The notes under the pieces were generated by a model. It ran no database searches. It had not been told where the DNA came from and was given only the letters and a program-made list of their open reading frames with translations. A program made the position numbers and the translations under genes. From Thereva unica (lineage: Eukaryota; Arthropoda; Insecta; Diptera; Therevidae), in NCBI GenBank assembly GCA_949987705.1, contig OX465282.1, forward strand, positions 99,126,070-99,190,069: a stretch of 64,000 nt of DNA, read 5' to 3'. Positions 1 through 12,030 of the stretch are shown here, piece after piece (the stretch's first letter is position 1; the number at the start of each line of letters is the position of its first letter).

Positions 1-29
1 AAACTTCCATATAACGATTTTTATTTGAA

Positions 30-335
30 TTGGAACACAATTTGCAAATTCGTCGGCCATATTGGTACGGCCATTTTGAAGTTTTGACCACAAATTCGTT
101 ATTTGCCACCTTAAAAACCCCTAGATACCCCCTTTCATTAGATTTGAAACAAAATTGGCAAGTTCAACTAAATTTCCGCCGCCATTTTAAAATTTGGTCA
201 TATTTTGGCGGCCATTTTAAATTTCTCACAACCGGGCTTCGAGGTGCATCATGGGAGACCCCCACGGACCATTATGCAAAATTTCGAAGTTGTGCGATGA
301 ATTTCAACGAAGCTCTCTATGACAGCGCCATCTAG
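30..335. repeat. Degenerate GGCCATTTTGAA repeat block
   Basis: The words GGCCATTTTGAA, GCCATTTTAAA and similar recur about four times within 300 bp, near 54, 70, 180 and 212. Their reverse complement (CAAAATGGCGGCC-like) recurs in the repeats at 34.5-35.0, 38.7-39.7 and 44.1-45.0 kb, so this is probably a diverged member of the same dispersed family. The open frame across it has no recognisable protein similarity and is best treated as repeat DNA. Confidence 0.4.
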
Positions 336-339
336 GAGT

Positions 340-1300
340 GGATTTAGAAAATAATAGAATGGCCTATGTTCATTGTGTTAATGTAATGGTTAAAATTTCA
401 TTCAGATCGTTTGCACGGTGTAGGACCCTATTGCGATACACATAGGCGTTAAGTTTTCTGAAATTATTCAATTTTCTGTGCAATTTTCTTAATTTTTCTT
501 TATGTAAGAACTTTCTACGAAGTATAAGAAAACTTTAAAGAAAAGGTGAATAAAATCGGTCAAGTCGTTCTTAAGTTATGACGTGACCCCGCGAAACAGG
601 CATTCATTTTTATATATATAAAAAATAAATATTGATTAAATTTCATGAAAAATATGTATATCTTCCAATGTGGATTTGGAATCCTCTTAATGAACGATGG
701 CATCCAGTCCTGCGATGGAACTGCGTTGCATTTCCCGACTAAGCTCTGATTTCGATATTTCCACCCACACTATAATTTATTTAACCACCAATCCTCCAAT
801 ATGGAGAAGCCTATCGGATAGTCTGGCGAATATGGACATGTTGCAATGAAATGAACTGTGAAACGTAATTTTGTAAAAATTGTTACGCCAAAGGAATTTT
901 ATGGAGCGATGCTTGAGTTCTGTTGGAATGCTCTGAATTGCTTGCATGACCGACGGCTCAACGTAACATTTAGCACTTTTTATTGGTGCATTTGCGGTTA
1001 TTGAAAATTTTTACTCTGATTTAATTATTACTTTCCACCATCAATTTTAATTTTTTTGCATTCCATGTGGGTTGCTTGCCAAAAATGCATCATATACCAC
1101 ATTAAAAAGTTTCTGTTAGTAACAATCCAGAAAATTTCATCAAGTTGTGGAAATACTACAGAATAACTTGAAAATAGTTAAACCTTCAGAAATGTTTGCT
1201 CATTTTAAGATTACATTGACATAGTCCAGTAGTCTGAATTTAGTGTTGGGTTTTCTATGCCCCATGATAAACGATCAATTCGCTTTGTCAATTGTAGGCC
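340..1300. other. No recognisable feature
   Basis: Mixed-composition DNA with short AT runs (for example TATATATATAAAAAATAAAT near 612). I see no open frame with recognisable motifs, no inverted-repeat termini and no tandem repeat on either strand. Confidence 0.4.
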
Positions 1301-1302
1301 GA

Positions 1303-1781
1303 TTAGGATCCGCGGTCACACAAGAATGCGACCAACATCGAAATTATTTCATAGTATGCGTGTGTTAACCATAGCCGGCGGATATTATGGGTATGGTGGG
1401 TAGCAGTATCCACCTGGAAAGTACTAACTGTGCGTATGACATGAAGCATACTTTTGGTTCTGACCCATATTCGCCGATTTTCAGACAATAAAAAAGATGT
1501 ACTCTGCGTTAGCCTAGGAAACCTAGTCATACCGCTCACAGCGCTGAGGCATCGGGCTCAAAACGTTGGAGGTATATTCTATATCGTTAGTTTACCCTCA
1601 AGAACTGCGTGAGGTCGTAACTCACTTTCCCACACTCCCTCGTAATCGGTCTATCCATGGTTGGGATTAGTCTGAGGGTACCCCGACTCTTAACAGGCTC
1701 GTGTCTCACTTGCCTTGCCATTACGTTACACACTCGCAGTGCGTCATCTGCTACTGCAAAGCTGGCGACAGATACAAGCAT
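1303..1781 (-). pseudogene. Decayed non-LTR retrotransposon RT C-terminus
   Basis: On the - strand, 1781-1587 encodes a stretch ending SYDLTQFL, which matches the conserved patch after the RT domain in R1/LOA/Jockey-type LINEs (typically NYYLTQFLSGHG). Further down the same strand, in another frame, is ANAEYIFFYC, resembling the usual AEHVFFxCPRF patch with its zinc-knuckle cysteine. A later segment (LTHAYYEIISMLVAFL) fits the C-terminal tail. At least two frameshifts and a stop separate the pieces, so it is a dead fragment. No RT palm motif is visible. The family assignment rests on these short patches; the order of patches supports it. Confidence 0.55.
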
Positions 1782-1789
1782 ACGTTGGT

Positions 1790-2600
1790 GCGTACCGTGA
1801 TTGAAATAATAGAAGTGCGTGCATTCAAATGCAAACTAACATATAATTACGTGATTGAACGCACGCAACACAAAAGTTTGTCTACTTCCAACTTTTCGCC
1901 ATAGTCGCAAATACCCAAATACAAGTACCTACAGCAGAAAGATGTGCTTGTTGCTTAGTTCTTTTGTGCATTTGTAGAAGACTCAATGAAAATACAAGTC
2001 TTCCAATTGTGGTTTCAATCTGTTAAATAAAATATGTGAAAGCACCATACTAATTTTTTTTTAAATTTTTTTATTAATGCATAACAGTTTGACAATTATG
2101 TATTTCAGTTGGAAATTTGACTGGAAAGTTCATGGAAAGTTGTTGAAACGAAGTTTTTTGCGTGTGTTTCACAATTCGATTTTTGTCGAATATATACTTA
2201 CTCGAAACCGAAATTAGATGTTCCACATTTCGACCAATTCCATTTATCTGACAATTCCGATTTGATTTCATGCCACTCGAATTGTGGAACATGTCTGATT
2301 TTCACTTCATTCGATTGAATGGCGAATGAAGTTGTTGAATGAACATTGGACATGACACATTGGACATGACACACTGGGCACGAATGATCATTCTTAGCCG
2401 AATAATACTTCAATGTTCATTCGATGCTGTAGTATGTCAAGGATGTTACACTATTCGAATTAAAGTTTATTTGGTTAAATATTCATGTTCTTAAGGTACC
2501 TCTTTCATCAACTATGCTTCCGAGGTAAGTGAAACAGCCCCCGTGTTGTAATGTATTACCTGCGAATTAGCGAATCTTGAATTATATTATTTAATCGTAG
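1790..2600. other. No gene recognised; short inverted words only
   Basis: This AT-rich stretch includes a small inverted pair (GATGTTCCACATTTCGA near 2217 and TCGAATTGTGGAACATG near 2277) and a short direct repetition of GACACATTGGACAT around 2345-2375. Nothing with coding character is visible. Confidence 0.4.
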
Positions 2601-2605
2601 CTCCT

Positions 2606-2920
2606 TTGACTTTGTGGCGTTTATATTCATGTACTCTCCTGCCCTCACGGAAATATTATACCCGCAACACCAGATTAGACCATTCGTCGCATTCCCTCCA
2701 ACTGCATCTCCCCCATTTACGCACTCAACAAGATAAGAATTCCTTTGTAAATAGCGCAACTCGACTGTGCAATAATCTCTCGCAGTCAGGATTTCCGAGC
2801 GCCTACAACACAAAAGCGTTCGAATGCAGTGGAGTCTGGGTCTCACTCGCTGTCGTTCACTATCCACCTGGTCCTATTGCACTATTTTTCCATTATAAAA
2901 ATGTGTTGCTAACAAATTAG
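2606..2920 (+). pseudogene. LINE (CR1/Jockey-like) ORF2 C-terminal tail
   Basis: The + frame contains the sequence pattern seen at the very end of many CR1/Jockey-like LINE polyproteins: charged and aromatic residues, then QDKNSFVNSATRLCNNLSQS, which parallels the usual RTDxYxNSFFPRTxRLWNSLP block. The following GPIALFFHYKNVLL resembles the short 3' extension just before the LINE 3'UTR. No catalytic RT motif is present upstream, so this is a 5'-truncated copy. An open antisense frame over the same DNA is a shadow. The assignment is inferred from a single motif block. Confidence 0.5.
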
Positions 2921-3130
2921 CATGGGTTCGATAAAATATACATACATTAATACTTGGACCACCGTTTGGTACATTTGTTACTGAGAAGGTAATAATCTGG
3001 TGTGACTTCACCGTGTCATTTATTTATACCAAACCACTGTTGTTTATACGAAACCATTGACATGTATAAACTACTCAAATACTGAGTTTCCATGCTTCCC
3101 TGAGCTGTTGGGTAAAGTTTCGTTAAATCC

Positions 3131-3340
3131 AAGAAAAGTATGGTTCCAATGAAGAGAAGATCGCCGAAACTAAAAGCCCCCATACACGATCAAATTGGAT
3201 GTACAACCAAAACTATCGATTGTGAGCCGGTCGGCCGATCAAAACTCGTTGCACTTATGGGTTTGATGAAAATCCAATTTGATCGTGTATGGGGGCCTTT
3301 AGTTTCGGCGATCTTCTCCTCATTGGAACCATACTCTTTT
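3131..3340. mobile_element. PIF/Harbinger-type MITE inside a larger palindrome
   Basis: The core carries ends AAGCCCCCATACACGATC and the inverted GATCGTGTATGGGGGCCT, with the same interior as the element at 15722-15875 (shared words ACCAAAACTATCGATTG and CCGGTCGGCCGATCAAAAC). Unlike that copy, the inverted repeat continues about 40 bp past the element into flanking DNA on both sides (3131-3170 and 3301-3340 are near-perfect reverse complements). The flanking trinucleotides are TAA and TTA, so they are inverted rather than duplicated. The open frame across the palindrome is not a gene. Confidence 0.8.
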
Positions 3341-6300
3341 CGGACGAGCTTAGCCGGTATAATAGCCGCTGAGGGAATATGGCAGATTCAATGGTTTTAA
3401 AAGAACACAAAAAGGAATTTTCCGTTGTTCAATTTTTGGATTTTTGCAGCAGGACTGTGCGAGAGAGAAAGCATATGTTCATACAGATATACTTTGCTTG
3501 CCAATCAGAGAACAGCAAATGCTTTTTTCGTGTGGCATGCAACTCATGCAACTCTAATCTCCGCTTCAAACATTGTAACCAAAAAATTAGCGGTTATTGC
3601 GTTACATGAAGATTGGCGTCTCTTCAACTCGTCCAACAATTGGCGGTATATTGGGAAAAACGTATTAACTCTGAAATGGAGATGTCGGGAGATGTAGTAT
3701 TCTACTGTGGATTTTTTTACTAGCCTCCTCAAAGGATCAAAAGCTTTCCGTTAGCTTTCTATGAAAGTGATAAGGGGATTCTTTGAGCCTGGAAACTACC
3801 ACTCTGCGTCGACATCTTGAAAAGTTTTGGAAACTATGCATAATAAATAATGTTTCTACAGATTCCGAAAATTCCGTTTGTTAATATAGCCGTTTGAGCA
3901 AATATTCCAATCTTTATTAAGGCCTATGTGACAAATTTTTCACAGTTACATTTTTAGGTTTAGCCAAAAAAGATTGCAGTAACTTTGTTCCTTCCGTTGA
4001 TGTTAAATAAGAGACATAACTTTTGCAGCATCACGAAAAACTTTATAGCTTCTGGATAACATTCTGTTACCGATAATCCAATCAAGTTTAACTAATCTGC
4101 GGTGCAAGGCACGTAATGTTGCATACTGACATTTTGTTTTTTTGCTTTTATAGTGCCCAACCATGAGGCTTTGAAGCAATCCATAACCACTAGGTTGCTT
4201 CGGTCTTCTACATTGTGCTCAGTGTTTGGGAGAGAGAAGAGGTCGTTTAACTGGCTCTGCATTATCTTGAATAAATCTCACAATTAACGAAAGTGCTAAA
4301 TTTAAAACGGTTTTTATTTGCTGAAAACCCGGCTTTCGAATTGCATAATTTTCTCTTGAAAACCGGGTTTGAAAGTAGGGTTTTAAAAACCGACAAACCC
4401 TAAATTGTCGATGACCCGGGCGGTACCAACAATCAGGTGGACGCAGCGAAGACCAAATGAATGCTGGTTAACTTTTGACGTGAGCCATCACTTCAATATT
4501 GACATTCAAATTGGCACTATGACAAATTTTTTAAATGTCTTTTATACGACTGAAAAGTATTTACGTCCATAATTTTATATTAATATTTCTTTCCAACTAC
4601 TTATACACTGAAAATTATAAAATACTTCAGTTGACAACTGATCAGTTGATTAAAAACGAACGGATGAAACGAATTGGCCCAGCTGACAGAGGAAAAACGA
4701 GTGAAGCGAACGCAAGGGTTATTTTTTGTATTCCTAGCTTTATCTCGTTACTGTCTCTTAATCTAAATAATCAATCATTAAAACTGTCTATTTTTTTGAT
4801 ACAACATGTTTTAAAACAGCACTTCAGATGTTTCTGAAATGCTTACCCCTTTGTACATATTTGAAATTAACATAAAGAGTTTAGCCTAGGGTGAAAAAAA
4901 TTCAAATCGACGTATATATCCTTGTAGTCTTATAATGGGTTGACTTAATTGTAAATATATGCAGACGATTGTTCTGTAGCTGAGTTGAATTCTTTTGACT
5001 TATTTTGTGTTTCCTCCTTTTACCTTTATTGTTTTCGAGTGACAGTTTATTAAGAAAAATGCCAGGTATTTCCTCTTTGGAGGAGATTCCATTTCAAATA
5101 TGATTTCCTAAAACGATATTGAGGAAACCACGATCATACTACTATTTTCTTGAATTAAATAAATATACATATCTTGCAAATTAAAGAAAGACAATCAAAA
5201 ATGTTCACTTCATAGCTGCACACTAATATTTTCAGGCTCTGCACACTGTATTTCCAATCGTACTTTCAACCATGCTTACTTATACATAAGTATATGAGAG
5301 CTTACTGTCTGGTCAAAGCATCCGTCTTTTCAGCCTTGACGGCCTGGGGCACAGGTAAGAGTGCACGGATTAAGAGTACTCAGCTCATCCAAGTGGACGA
5401 TGGTAGTCTCACTTTACTTTGGACTTAGTCCACAGATTTATATTTAAAGCTTAGATTACTATATTAGTTCGACTGTACTTCAACACGATCTTTCAACGCT
5501 TGTGGATCTTATACGAAATCAAATTCAACGATTACGGTACCACCCTACTATCCTAAAATTTCGTTTCACCAAAAGAACATAGTCCTTCATCTTTTCACCT
5601 CAACCACATACCTAACATTCCTCATTACTTGTCTTCCCTCTTTACAATATTTGTTTTGTTAGCATAAGGCTCGGAAGCCTCCTATTCAATCGTCAAAGTT
5701 AGATTTCCTATCTCAATATTATTCAAAGGATGGAGTAAAATTCATTCTTCATTCGTCTTTAACTAGACTTTCCTCTTCGAATGAAAATCGTCGGCTCTAG
5801 TAAAAAAACAGAACATCAATAATTGATTTCCAACATTGGTAAACATGTCTAGTCTATCAATCGTCATGTTCCAGGCCGATGTTTTTTAATTTGGGTCGTA
5901 GCACAAGCTTTGTATGATGTGTCACCGTCCTGTTGAAACCACATCTGTTTCAGGACCATTTAATTTAATTCAAGCACGAGAAAGGTTGTAGTTGAAAGTA
6001 TGTCACAGTAGCGGTAACTAGTAACTGATACAGCATTGTCTGCGAGGATGCTAGCAAAATGGCCGCCGGAACGCAGGATCGAGAACGACTGAAGAAGATT
6101 TAAGGAGGCCAAGGCTCACTGTAGCGATTTACTAACAACACCAACGTCGAAATATGCTTCGTCATTCATTCTGCCAAAAATTTGATCATCTATGTCGAGC
6201 TGCAAAACTCGTTATTCAACTTATAATAAATTGTTATCGACTACTATCCTCAACTGTCAAATATGAGCTGATAAATTGCAGTTAAACCAAAATGGCGACC

Positions 6301-6870
6301 AAACAAAATCGTTCTGAAACATAAGATGCATCCTGTAGTAAAAACTAATCATATGTATTTACTCTAATGAAGTATTTGCAGAATTTTATATAGTTTTGCC
6401 AGTCAGTAGCTTAACTCTTAGCACGATAAGGCAAAAGGCTGTGAGACAAATGTACATCTTCACAGTATGGCCAGGTGAAACTTGACAATATAAAAGTCTT
6501 CCAAAAACGTCCACACATGTTTATTATAAAACACAAAATGTTTTGAAGCTGTTTTTTTATTGAAAATGTGATCCACTACAATTATACGTGGAACAAAATA
6601 ACATTCAAATGTCCACCCCGACTGCGTCTGCAGGCATCAATTCTAATAACGACAATTCCTTTGTTGCTCCTTAGATCGTTGTTTAATGCTAATTGTTTAT
6701 GCTTGTTAACATACACTCGAATTTAAAAAAAAGCACACACACAAAATGGAATGGTGTTAGGTCACATGACCAATTGAATTTGTGGCTGAGCCTTTCGTGA
6801 ATTTACACGTTAAGGAAATGTCGATGAAAAAATGTAAAGTTTTCTCGAGTTGTGTGACATGTAGCGCCGT
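3341..6870. other. 3.5 kb without recognisable genes
   Basis: No open frame here has motifs I recognise. There is a local repeat of AAAACCCGG/CTTGAAAACCGGGTTT near 4324-4375. The stretch may be old intronic or intergenic DNA, or repeats too decayed to read by eye. Confidence 0.35.
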
Positions 6871-7334
6871 CTTACTGGAAAAAGACCTCAAGGAGGATTT
6901 ACATATTCGACGTTTTTCTGTCGCTCCGCTCCTTTTTACAATTTCTATCAATAGGAAACAATCTCTTCAACCTTTTCTGTGACAGGGTGATAGAAACAGC
7001 TGATTGTAAATAAAATGTGAGGTTATGTGTAACTGAAATGTTCGTTTATTTGGTTTTGCGTGAACGTAAAGAGATGTTTTATTAGAAATTGTTTGTTTGT
7101 TAATTGATATTTCTTAGTTACTTTTACTCTCTTCAGTTGTCAAAAGTCACGATTGTTTTTAGCTGCAACAGAATTCGTTACAAATGTAAAACGCGTATTA
7201 AAAATCTGCGACAGAAAAGATCAGCTGTTATACGGCGCGACGGAAAAATGTCAGATATGTAAGTAAATCCATCTTCAGACACATCAAGTGTGTTCGAGGA
7301 CTGCTTAAAAAGCTCAGAGCAAAGAATAATAGTA

Positions 7335-7828
7335 GGAACGCGTTCAAAAACCTTACTATGGTAAACCACGAGGGAAGCTGGGGTTATGCTGGATCACTTC
7401 ACTTAACCACGAAAGTTAATGTTTAACTATGGAGGTTTTTGAACGCACCGTGGTTAACTACGAGTTAAAGAAAATGAAATTGTTTTTCCATAAAATAGGC
7501 TACGCTATTTGCTTCTATTATTTCATATGTGTCCATTAATTATTTATTTACAATTATCTCACAAATCCCACTTTGATTTTTTCGTGTGTTTAACATTAAA
7601 ACAACTGTCAAGGAGTTGTTTTTATTCTTCTTCTTCTTCTTAACTATCGCTAACCATGCTCCCGAGCATGGTTAAAATTTAACAACACCATGGTTAACCA
7701 CGCGAGTTTTTGAACGCCAAAAAGTTATGCTCGTGGTTATGTTGTAGTTAACCACGGAGTTTTTGATCGACAAAAGTTTACCTTAGGTAACCATGGTTAA
7801 CCTTAATAAAGGTTTTTGAACGCGCTCC
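7335..7828. mobile_element. 494-bp inverted-repeat element (MITE or foldback)
   Basis: Terminal inverted repeats GGARCGCGTTCAAAAACCTT lie at 7335-7354 and 7809-7828, differing at one base. The interior repeats the words GGTTAACCACG, GTGGTTAACTACG and CACGGAGTTTTTGA several times in both orientations, including palindromic CCATGCTCCCGAGCATGG near 7655. Another GTTTTTGAACGC sits internally at about 7435 and again near 7710. I could not define a target duplication, so the superfamily stays open. There is no coding capacity. Confidence 0.65.
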
Positions 7829-8198
7829 AGCTCAATTGGGAGCAGCTGTCAAATTGATATCAGAGCAGAAAAAATCAAAAAGTAGCAACAATCTCACAAA
7901 ACCCTTTTCTGCTCAATTTTGTTCTAAATTTCTTTTTTAGAGGTTAGATACGAATGTCAATTTTAGAAGAAGAAATATATGCGAATAAAAACCATTGAAT
8001 GGATCAAAATGTTTAATTAAGGTTTATTTTTTAATACTTTCAAATGTTTTCCGCATAAATCAATTTGCTGATTTTTTCTGTCAAAAGAAGAGATTTTGCT
8101 GCTCCAGAGCAGGCTCATAGAACACAGAGCAAAGGCAAATGATAGCAGAAAATATTTGTAAAAAAGTCTCGAAGAACGCAAATCGCTGATTTTTTCTA

Positions 8199-8296
8199 CT
8201 CCATGACAAGTTGAGCTGCAAAAGTCATCGAGCACACCTATCAATGCTCCATGACAAGCTGAGCTGCAAAAGTCATCGAGCACAGCTATCAATACC
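8199..8296. repeat. Tandem duplication of a 49-bp unit
   Basis: Two adjacent 49-bp copies begin CTCCATGACAAG at 8199 and 8248 and differ at about two positions. The - strand frame running through them repeats the same peptide twice only because of the duplication, so it is not taken as a gene. Confidence 0.9.
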
Positions 8297-8399
8297 TGTC
8301 CAAGGTTGAAATTCTGCTGAAACTTATTGGAAAGACGCACATGTAAGCATTTTACAGCACGACATCTAGGCGTCACATTTGAATGTCCCTTTACAAACA

Positions 8400-10330
8400 A
8401 TCACAATATTAAGCCTACCAAAAATTACATGAGTTTATCTATCGTCCCGAGCTAGACAAAAATTTATTACCTGAATAAATTAATAAGATGTGTTTCGAGA
8501 GGCTTATTAAGAGGAATAAAATTTTAAGTTTAAATATTTTTAATATTTTCAAACTCATATTTTTATTTTTATTTCACTTCTCTTAAATAAAACTAAAAAT
8601 TGTCACTGTATTATAAAATATCTGTATGAATTTTTAATAAATAAGACAAAATGAATACTACTAAGAATTAATTTAAAAAAAAAATAAAATTTAACAAACA
8701 ACTTGGGCAGGCCCCAACGATTTAATAATAATTATAATTATTCAAACAAAAAAAAAGAGAGAGAAAATATATTAGATTTTTTTTAAAAAGTAATTAAAAA
8801 TTTAAATATAAAAAAAAAAACATTTGTTACATTTCCGGAATTTATTTAACATTTCATGCTGGCCGTGAAATGTTTAAAACAAAATAAAAAGTAAAATAAA
8901 GAGAAAAAAATATGAATAATTTACAAAAAAAAAATATTTATTAAATAATTTTTTTATTAAAGAAACAATTTTCGAGCATATTTTAGAATTAATTAATTAA
9001 TAAATATTTACATAAATAATATACATAATATATATAAAAAAAATAAAATTAAAAAAAAAATCTAAACAAATTCTTATGAATGTTAAAATTAAAATCCAGA
9101 GTCTTTTAAATAAAAATTAAAAAAAAAAACAATTTAAATAAAATAATTTAAAATTAAATAGAATAAATTTATGAAGGAAACATAACTTATGCATTGTAGA
9201 CAAAGGGTTTGAGCTGCCACCATCTTAATGAAAAATTTATATTTAAGTGAAATGAAAATTTTAAAAACTATATTATACATATATAAATGAATATAATAAA
9301 ATGGAGCTAAATTTATACAATACAAAAAAAGCAAACAAACTTTAATAATAAATATTATATGAATAACTACTTATGCCATCTACCTGAGAAAAACAAACAC
9401 ACTTTTTGAGTACATCAACTTGCCGTTTATTCAATGTTGTTATTTAAGACAAATAAAAAATATAAATACAAAATAAAAACAAAACCAACAAAAAAAAACG
9501 ACAAAATCACCAATCACAATCTTATTATCCTAACACGCACACATTTACAATATACAAAATAAAGGAAAATTGGAAAGAAAAATCAAAATGCAAAACAAAG
9601 TCAACAACAAATAAAAAGAATAACAAAAGAATATAAAATAAAACCAAGGCAAATAGAGTGAATTTTTGTTATATATGTATGTATGCTGGTATAGGTAAAG
9701 GAAAAAGGGAAAATGTCTCCCAATCGAGGAGGAAAACTTCTTTATTTTCTTGAAAGTACAAAGGGAAATCTTTTCAGGTTTTCCACTTGAATTCACTTAA
9801 ATGTGACATTTTTTGATGAAGTTCGTTTGGTGAAATTAAACTTTCTCTTTTCTGTTTCTGTTGTTGTTGGCGTGTGAGCTGGTGTATATGTATATTGTAT
9901 GTCCTTGATTCCTTTACTGGATTTTATTTAGTTTTATTTGGCATAAAATTTCACAACTGAATAAATAAAAAAAATGTCGAAAACGAAAGGTATTGACTTC
10001 TTCAAGGTATTTGCAAATTTTTGTAACAAACGAAGAAAAAATGCTGATTTCATCCTTAAAACGTTGCTATCATTGGATATACAAATTTTTGATTGAGATA
10101 CGAAGGAAACAAAAAGGTAAATTATTAAGGATATCTTCTTTGCAATTTTGAACCCTCGACAAATTTAATTTATTGGATAAAATTCTTGTGTCTACCTATG
10201 CCCTGTTTCCACTTGATAATGTTAAGCTTGGAGACAGTTTTTTTTTAATATTAAAGTTTCGGCTTAGAGTGAAAATTCAAGATTAGAACCGGTTTAAAAG
10301 CCTCGTTCTTAAAAGTGCATTTCACGCAAT
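8400..10330. other. AT-rich block without transposon or gene signatures
   Basis: About 1.9 kb dominated by A and T runs (AAAAAAAATAAAATTTAAC-like), with AATAAA words and no terminal inverted repeats. On the + strand it resembles long insect 3'UTR or intron sequence. A short + frame starting at 9974 (MSKTKG, then a possible GT donor) is too small to support as an exon. Confidence 0.4.
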
Positions 10331-10334
10331 AGGT

Positions 10335-10455
10335 TTAGGATTTTGATGCACGATCTACCCATTTTTCGATATCACCCACATCCTGATCTACTTCTTTATT
10401 TTTCGCTCTCTTTCTTTTGTTGCTGGGGTATTCGTTCCAAAAGTACCACGACACC
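10335..10455 (-). CDS. Possible orphan terminal exon, about 38 residues
   Basis: On the - strand an AG acceptor-like site at 10457-10456 is followed by an open frame (SWYFWNEYPSN, a basic KRKRAKNK patch, then an acidic and amphipathic end DIEKWVDRASKS) closed by TAA at 10335. The mixed composition with three Trp and charged blocks looks more protein-like than the surrounding AT-rich DNA. No upstream exon was located and I do not recognise the family. It may be chance or part of a transposon protein. Confidence 0.2.
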
Positions 10456-10961
10456 CTTATGCCTTATATTTTTAGCCAGACCACTTGAACAGGTTCAGCA
10501 ATCTGCCAAGTAGCCTAAAAGTGCGGGCCCAATGAACACCGCGCCGCCAAGCCCGCCTTGACAAATTAAATGAACTATGTGTTTCCATATGGCAGTGCGC
10601 CAAATGAGAAAGACGAGCACAACGAGATGTGACGAACGTAGCTTCGAATTGGGAAATGTTCATATCTGTCACGGTAAATTATTTAAAGAAAAAAACCCCG
10701 GGCCACGGCGCTTCTCGCCGTGACATCGCATCTCGAGACAACGCCCAGTCGTTTGCTATCTGCTACTTCTTAATTTTCGTCTAAATTCAGATTTTAGGAT
10801 ATCTCAGTTTTTAGGATTCATTCTTTATAATTTCGATTTCACTTCATTAGGTATTTTATAATTGAATTCGTTATCTACCAATACATATTAACCGAGTACC
10901 GCGTAGCGGCACTCGTAGCCACTACTACATACAGTGTAAGCCACGCCCACTCACACGGTTA

Positions 10962-11342
10962 AGCCTGAACTACATTGAAAAGCAGTGAGGTGCAGCACTG
11001 CGAAGTGAAATTTAGACTTCTTGTAACTGAACGTGGCAACTCACATTAACTTCACTGCACTGCACTGCACTGCGCTGCCTTGTCTTAGGCTAATTTCTAA
11101 AAAACTGCTTTGCACTGCATGCCAATTTCTAAAAAAACATCATATGAAGAATTAGTGAGCAATAAGGGCTTTCTAGACAACAAAAGTCACAGGGACTACA
11201 AGAAAAATTATAAAAGACTATATAGGAATAGTCAATGTCAAAATACTGCTTATTCAATGTGTCTTACCACGCGTTCTCTTATAAACTACTGCAACATACT
11301 GCGCAGTGCTGCACTGCACTGCTTTTCAATGTAGTTCAGGCT
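10962..11342. mobile_element. PIF/Harbinger-type MITE, TTA target duplication
   Basis: Terminal inverted repeats start AGCCTGAACTACATTGAAAA at 10962 and end with its complement at 11342. Both are followed inward by CACTGC-rich tracts that extend the inverted repeat. TTA flanks the element directly on both sides (10959-10961 and 11343-11345), the 3-bp duplication expected of PIF/Harbinger insertions. The 381-bp element is non-coding; open frames inside it are shadows of the CACTGC repeats. Confidence 0.85.
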
Positions 11343-11384
11343 TTATGCGACACTTTTGCGCTCGGACATCCAGCATCAGTAATC

Positions 11385-11415
11385 GTTTTAATAGACGTTG
11401 TCACGTCAAAATATA
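11385..11415 (+). repeat. Helitron-like terminal motif GACGTTGTCACGTCAAA
   Basis: The motif TTTTAATAGACGTTGTCACG recurs in closely related form at 27905-27930 and 35260-35284, and inverted at 35049-35066. It marks the edge of a dispersed repeat family that in the other copies adjoins minisatellites. The function as a terminus is inferred. Confidence 0.45.
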
Positions 11416-11825
11416 AATGAGTGCAATTATTTATTAAAATTTAACGATTGCAGTAATTTATTCAATTTAAATTTATTTTTTCAGCTATGCATATGCTGAC
11501 CGTATACCACATATTCTACATTTCCGACTCCATTTTTCACTTTTTCACTCCCACTGAAATTACACTAATTTTAGCTTTATAATTACTAAACGTAACTTAC
11601 ATAACAAAATGCACCTAAATATTCACGTTCTAATTGACGTAAACAATTGCAAAAATTTAGTTGTCAAAGCTTTCATTGGGCCCGGGTTTGCCGAGTTCGC
11701 CGTGCCTGTTGCGATATGTCAATGCGAACGTAGTATACACGGCATTCATTGGGCCTGCACCTTTAGACTTTACTGTTCGAACTCTCGCCGTTCTCAAAGC
11801 AAAGCCTGCAGGGGATCCTCTCCCA

Positions 11826-12030
11826 TTCTAATATTATAAATGCGAAAGTTACAATGTCTGTCTGCTTCTCTGTTACGCTTTCACGTCTAAACCGCTGAAC
11901 CCATTTTGATGAAATTTGTTACAGAGAGAGATTAGACCTTGGGCAAGGATAAGGCTTTGCTTTGTCGCAGAAAAAGGTTACAAGGAGTTGAAATAGGGGA
12001 AGAAATTTCGTATTTGAAGTCCAAACAAAT
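11826..12030 (+). repeat. Insect dispersed repeat, Helitron-like
   Basis: The stretch from CTAATATTATAAATGCGAAA through CTGTTACGCTTTCACG and TTTTGATGAAATTTG to the AGATTAGACCTTG word matches a repeat block that I recall as widespread in insect genomes and usually assigned to non-autonomous Helitrons. No TC start or CTRR end was located, so the assignment is from recall of the consensus only. It has no coding content. Confidence 0.4.

Noticed and set aside
6880..7295. Inverted-repeat element around CATATTCGACGTTTTTCTGTCG
   Set aside because: A similar inverted word exists near 7210-7270 but the match is short and gapped and no termini or target duplication could be set.
8017..8400. 127-residue frame on the - strand
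   Set aside because: It spans a 49-bp tandem duplication and AT-rich DNA, with no recognisable domain and no splice or promoter support.
9974..10095. Possible first coding exon MSKTKG with a GT donor
   Set aside because: Too short, in AT-rich DNA, and no connected downstream exon was found; it cannot be tied to the BESS gene.
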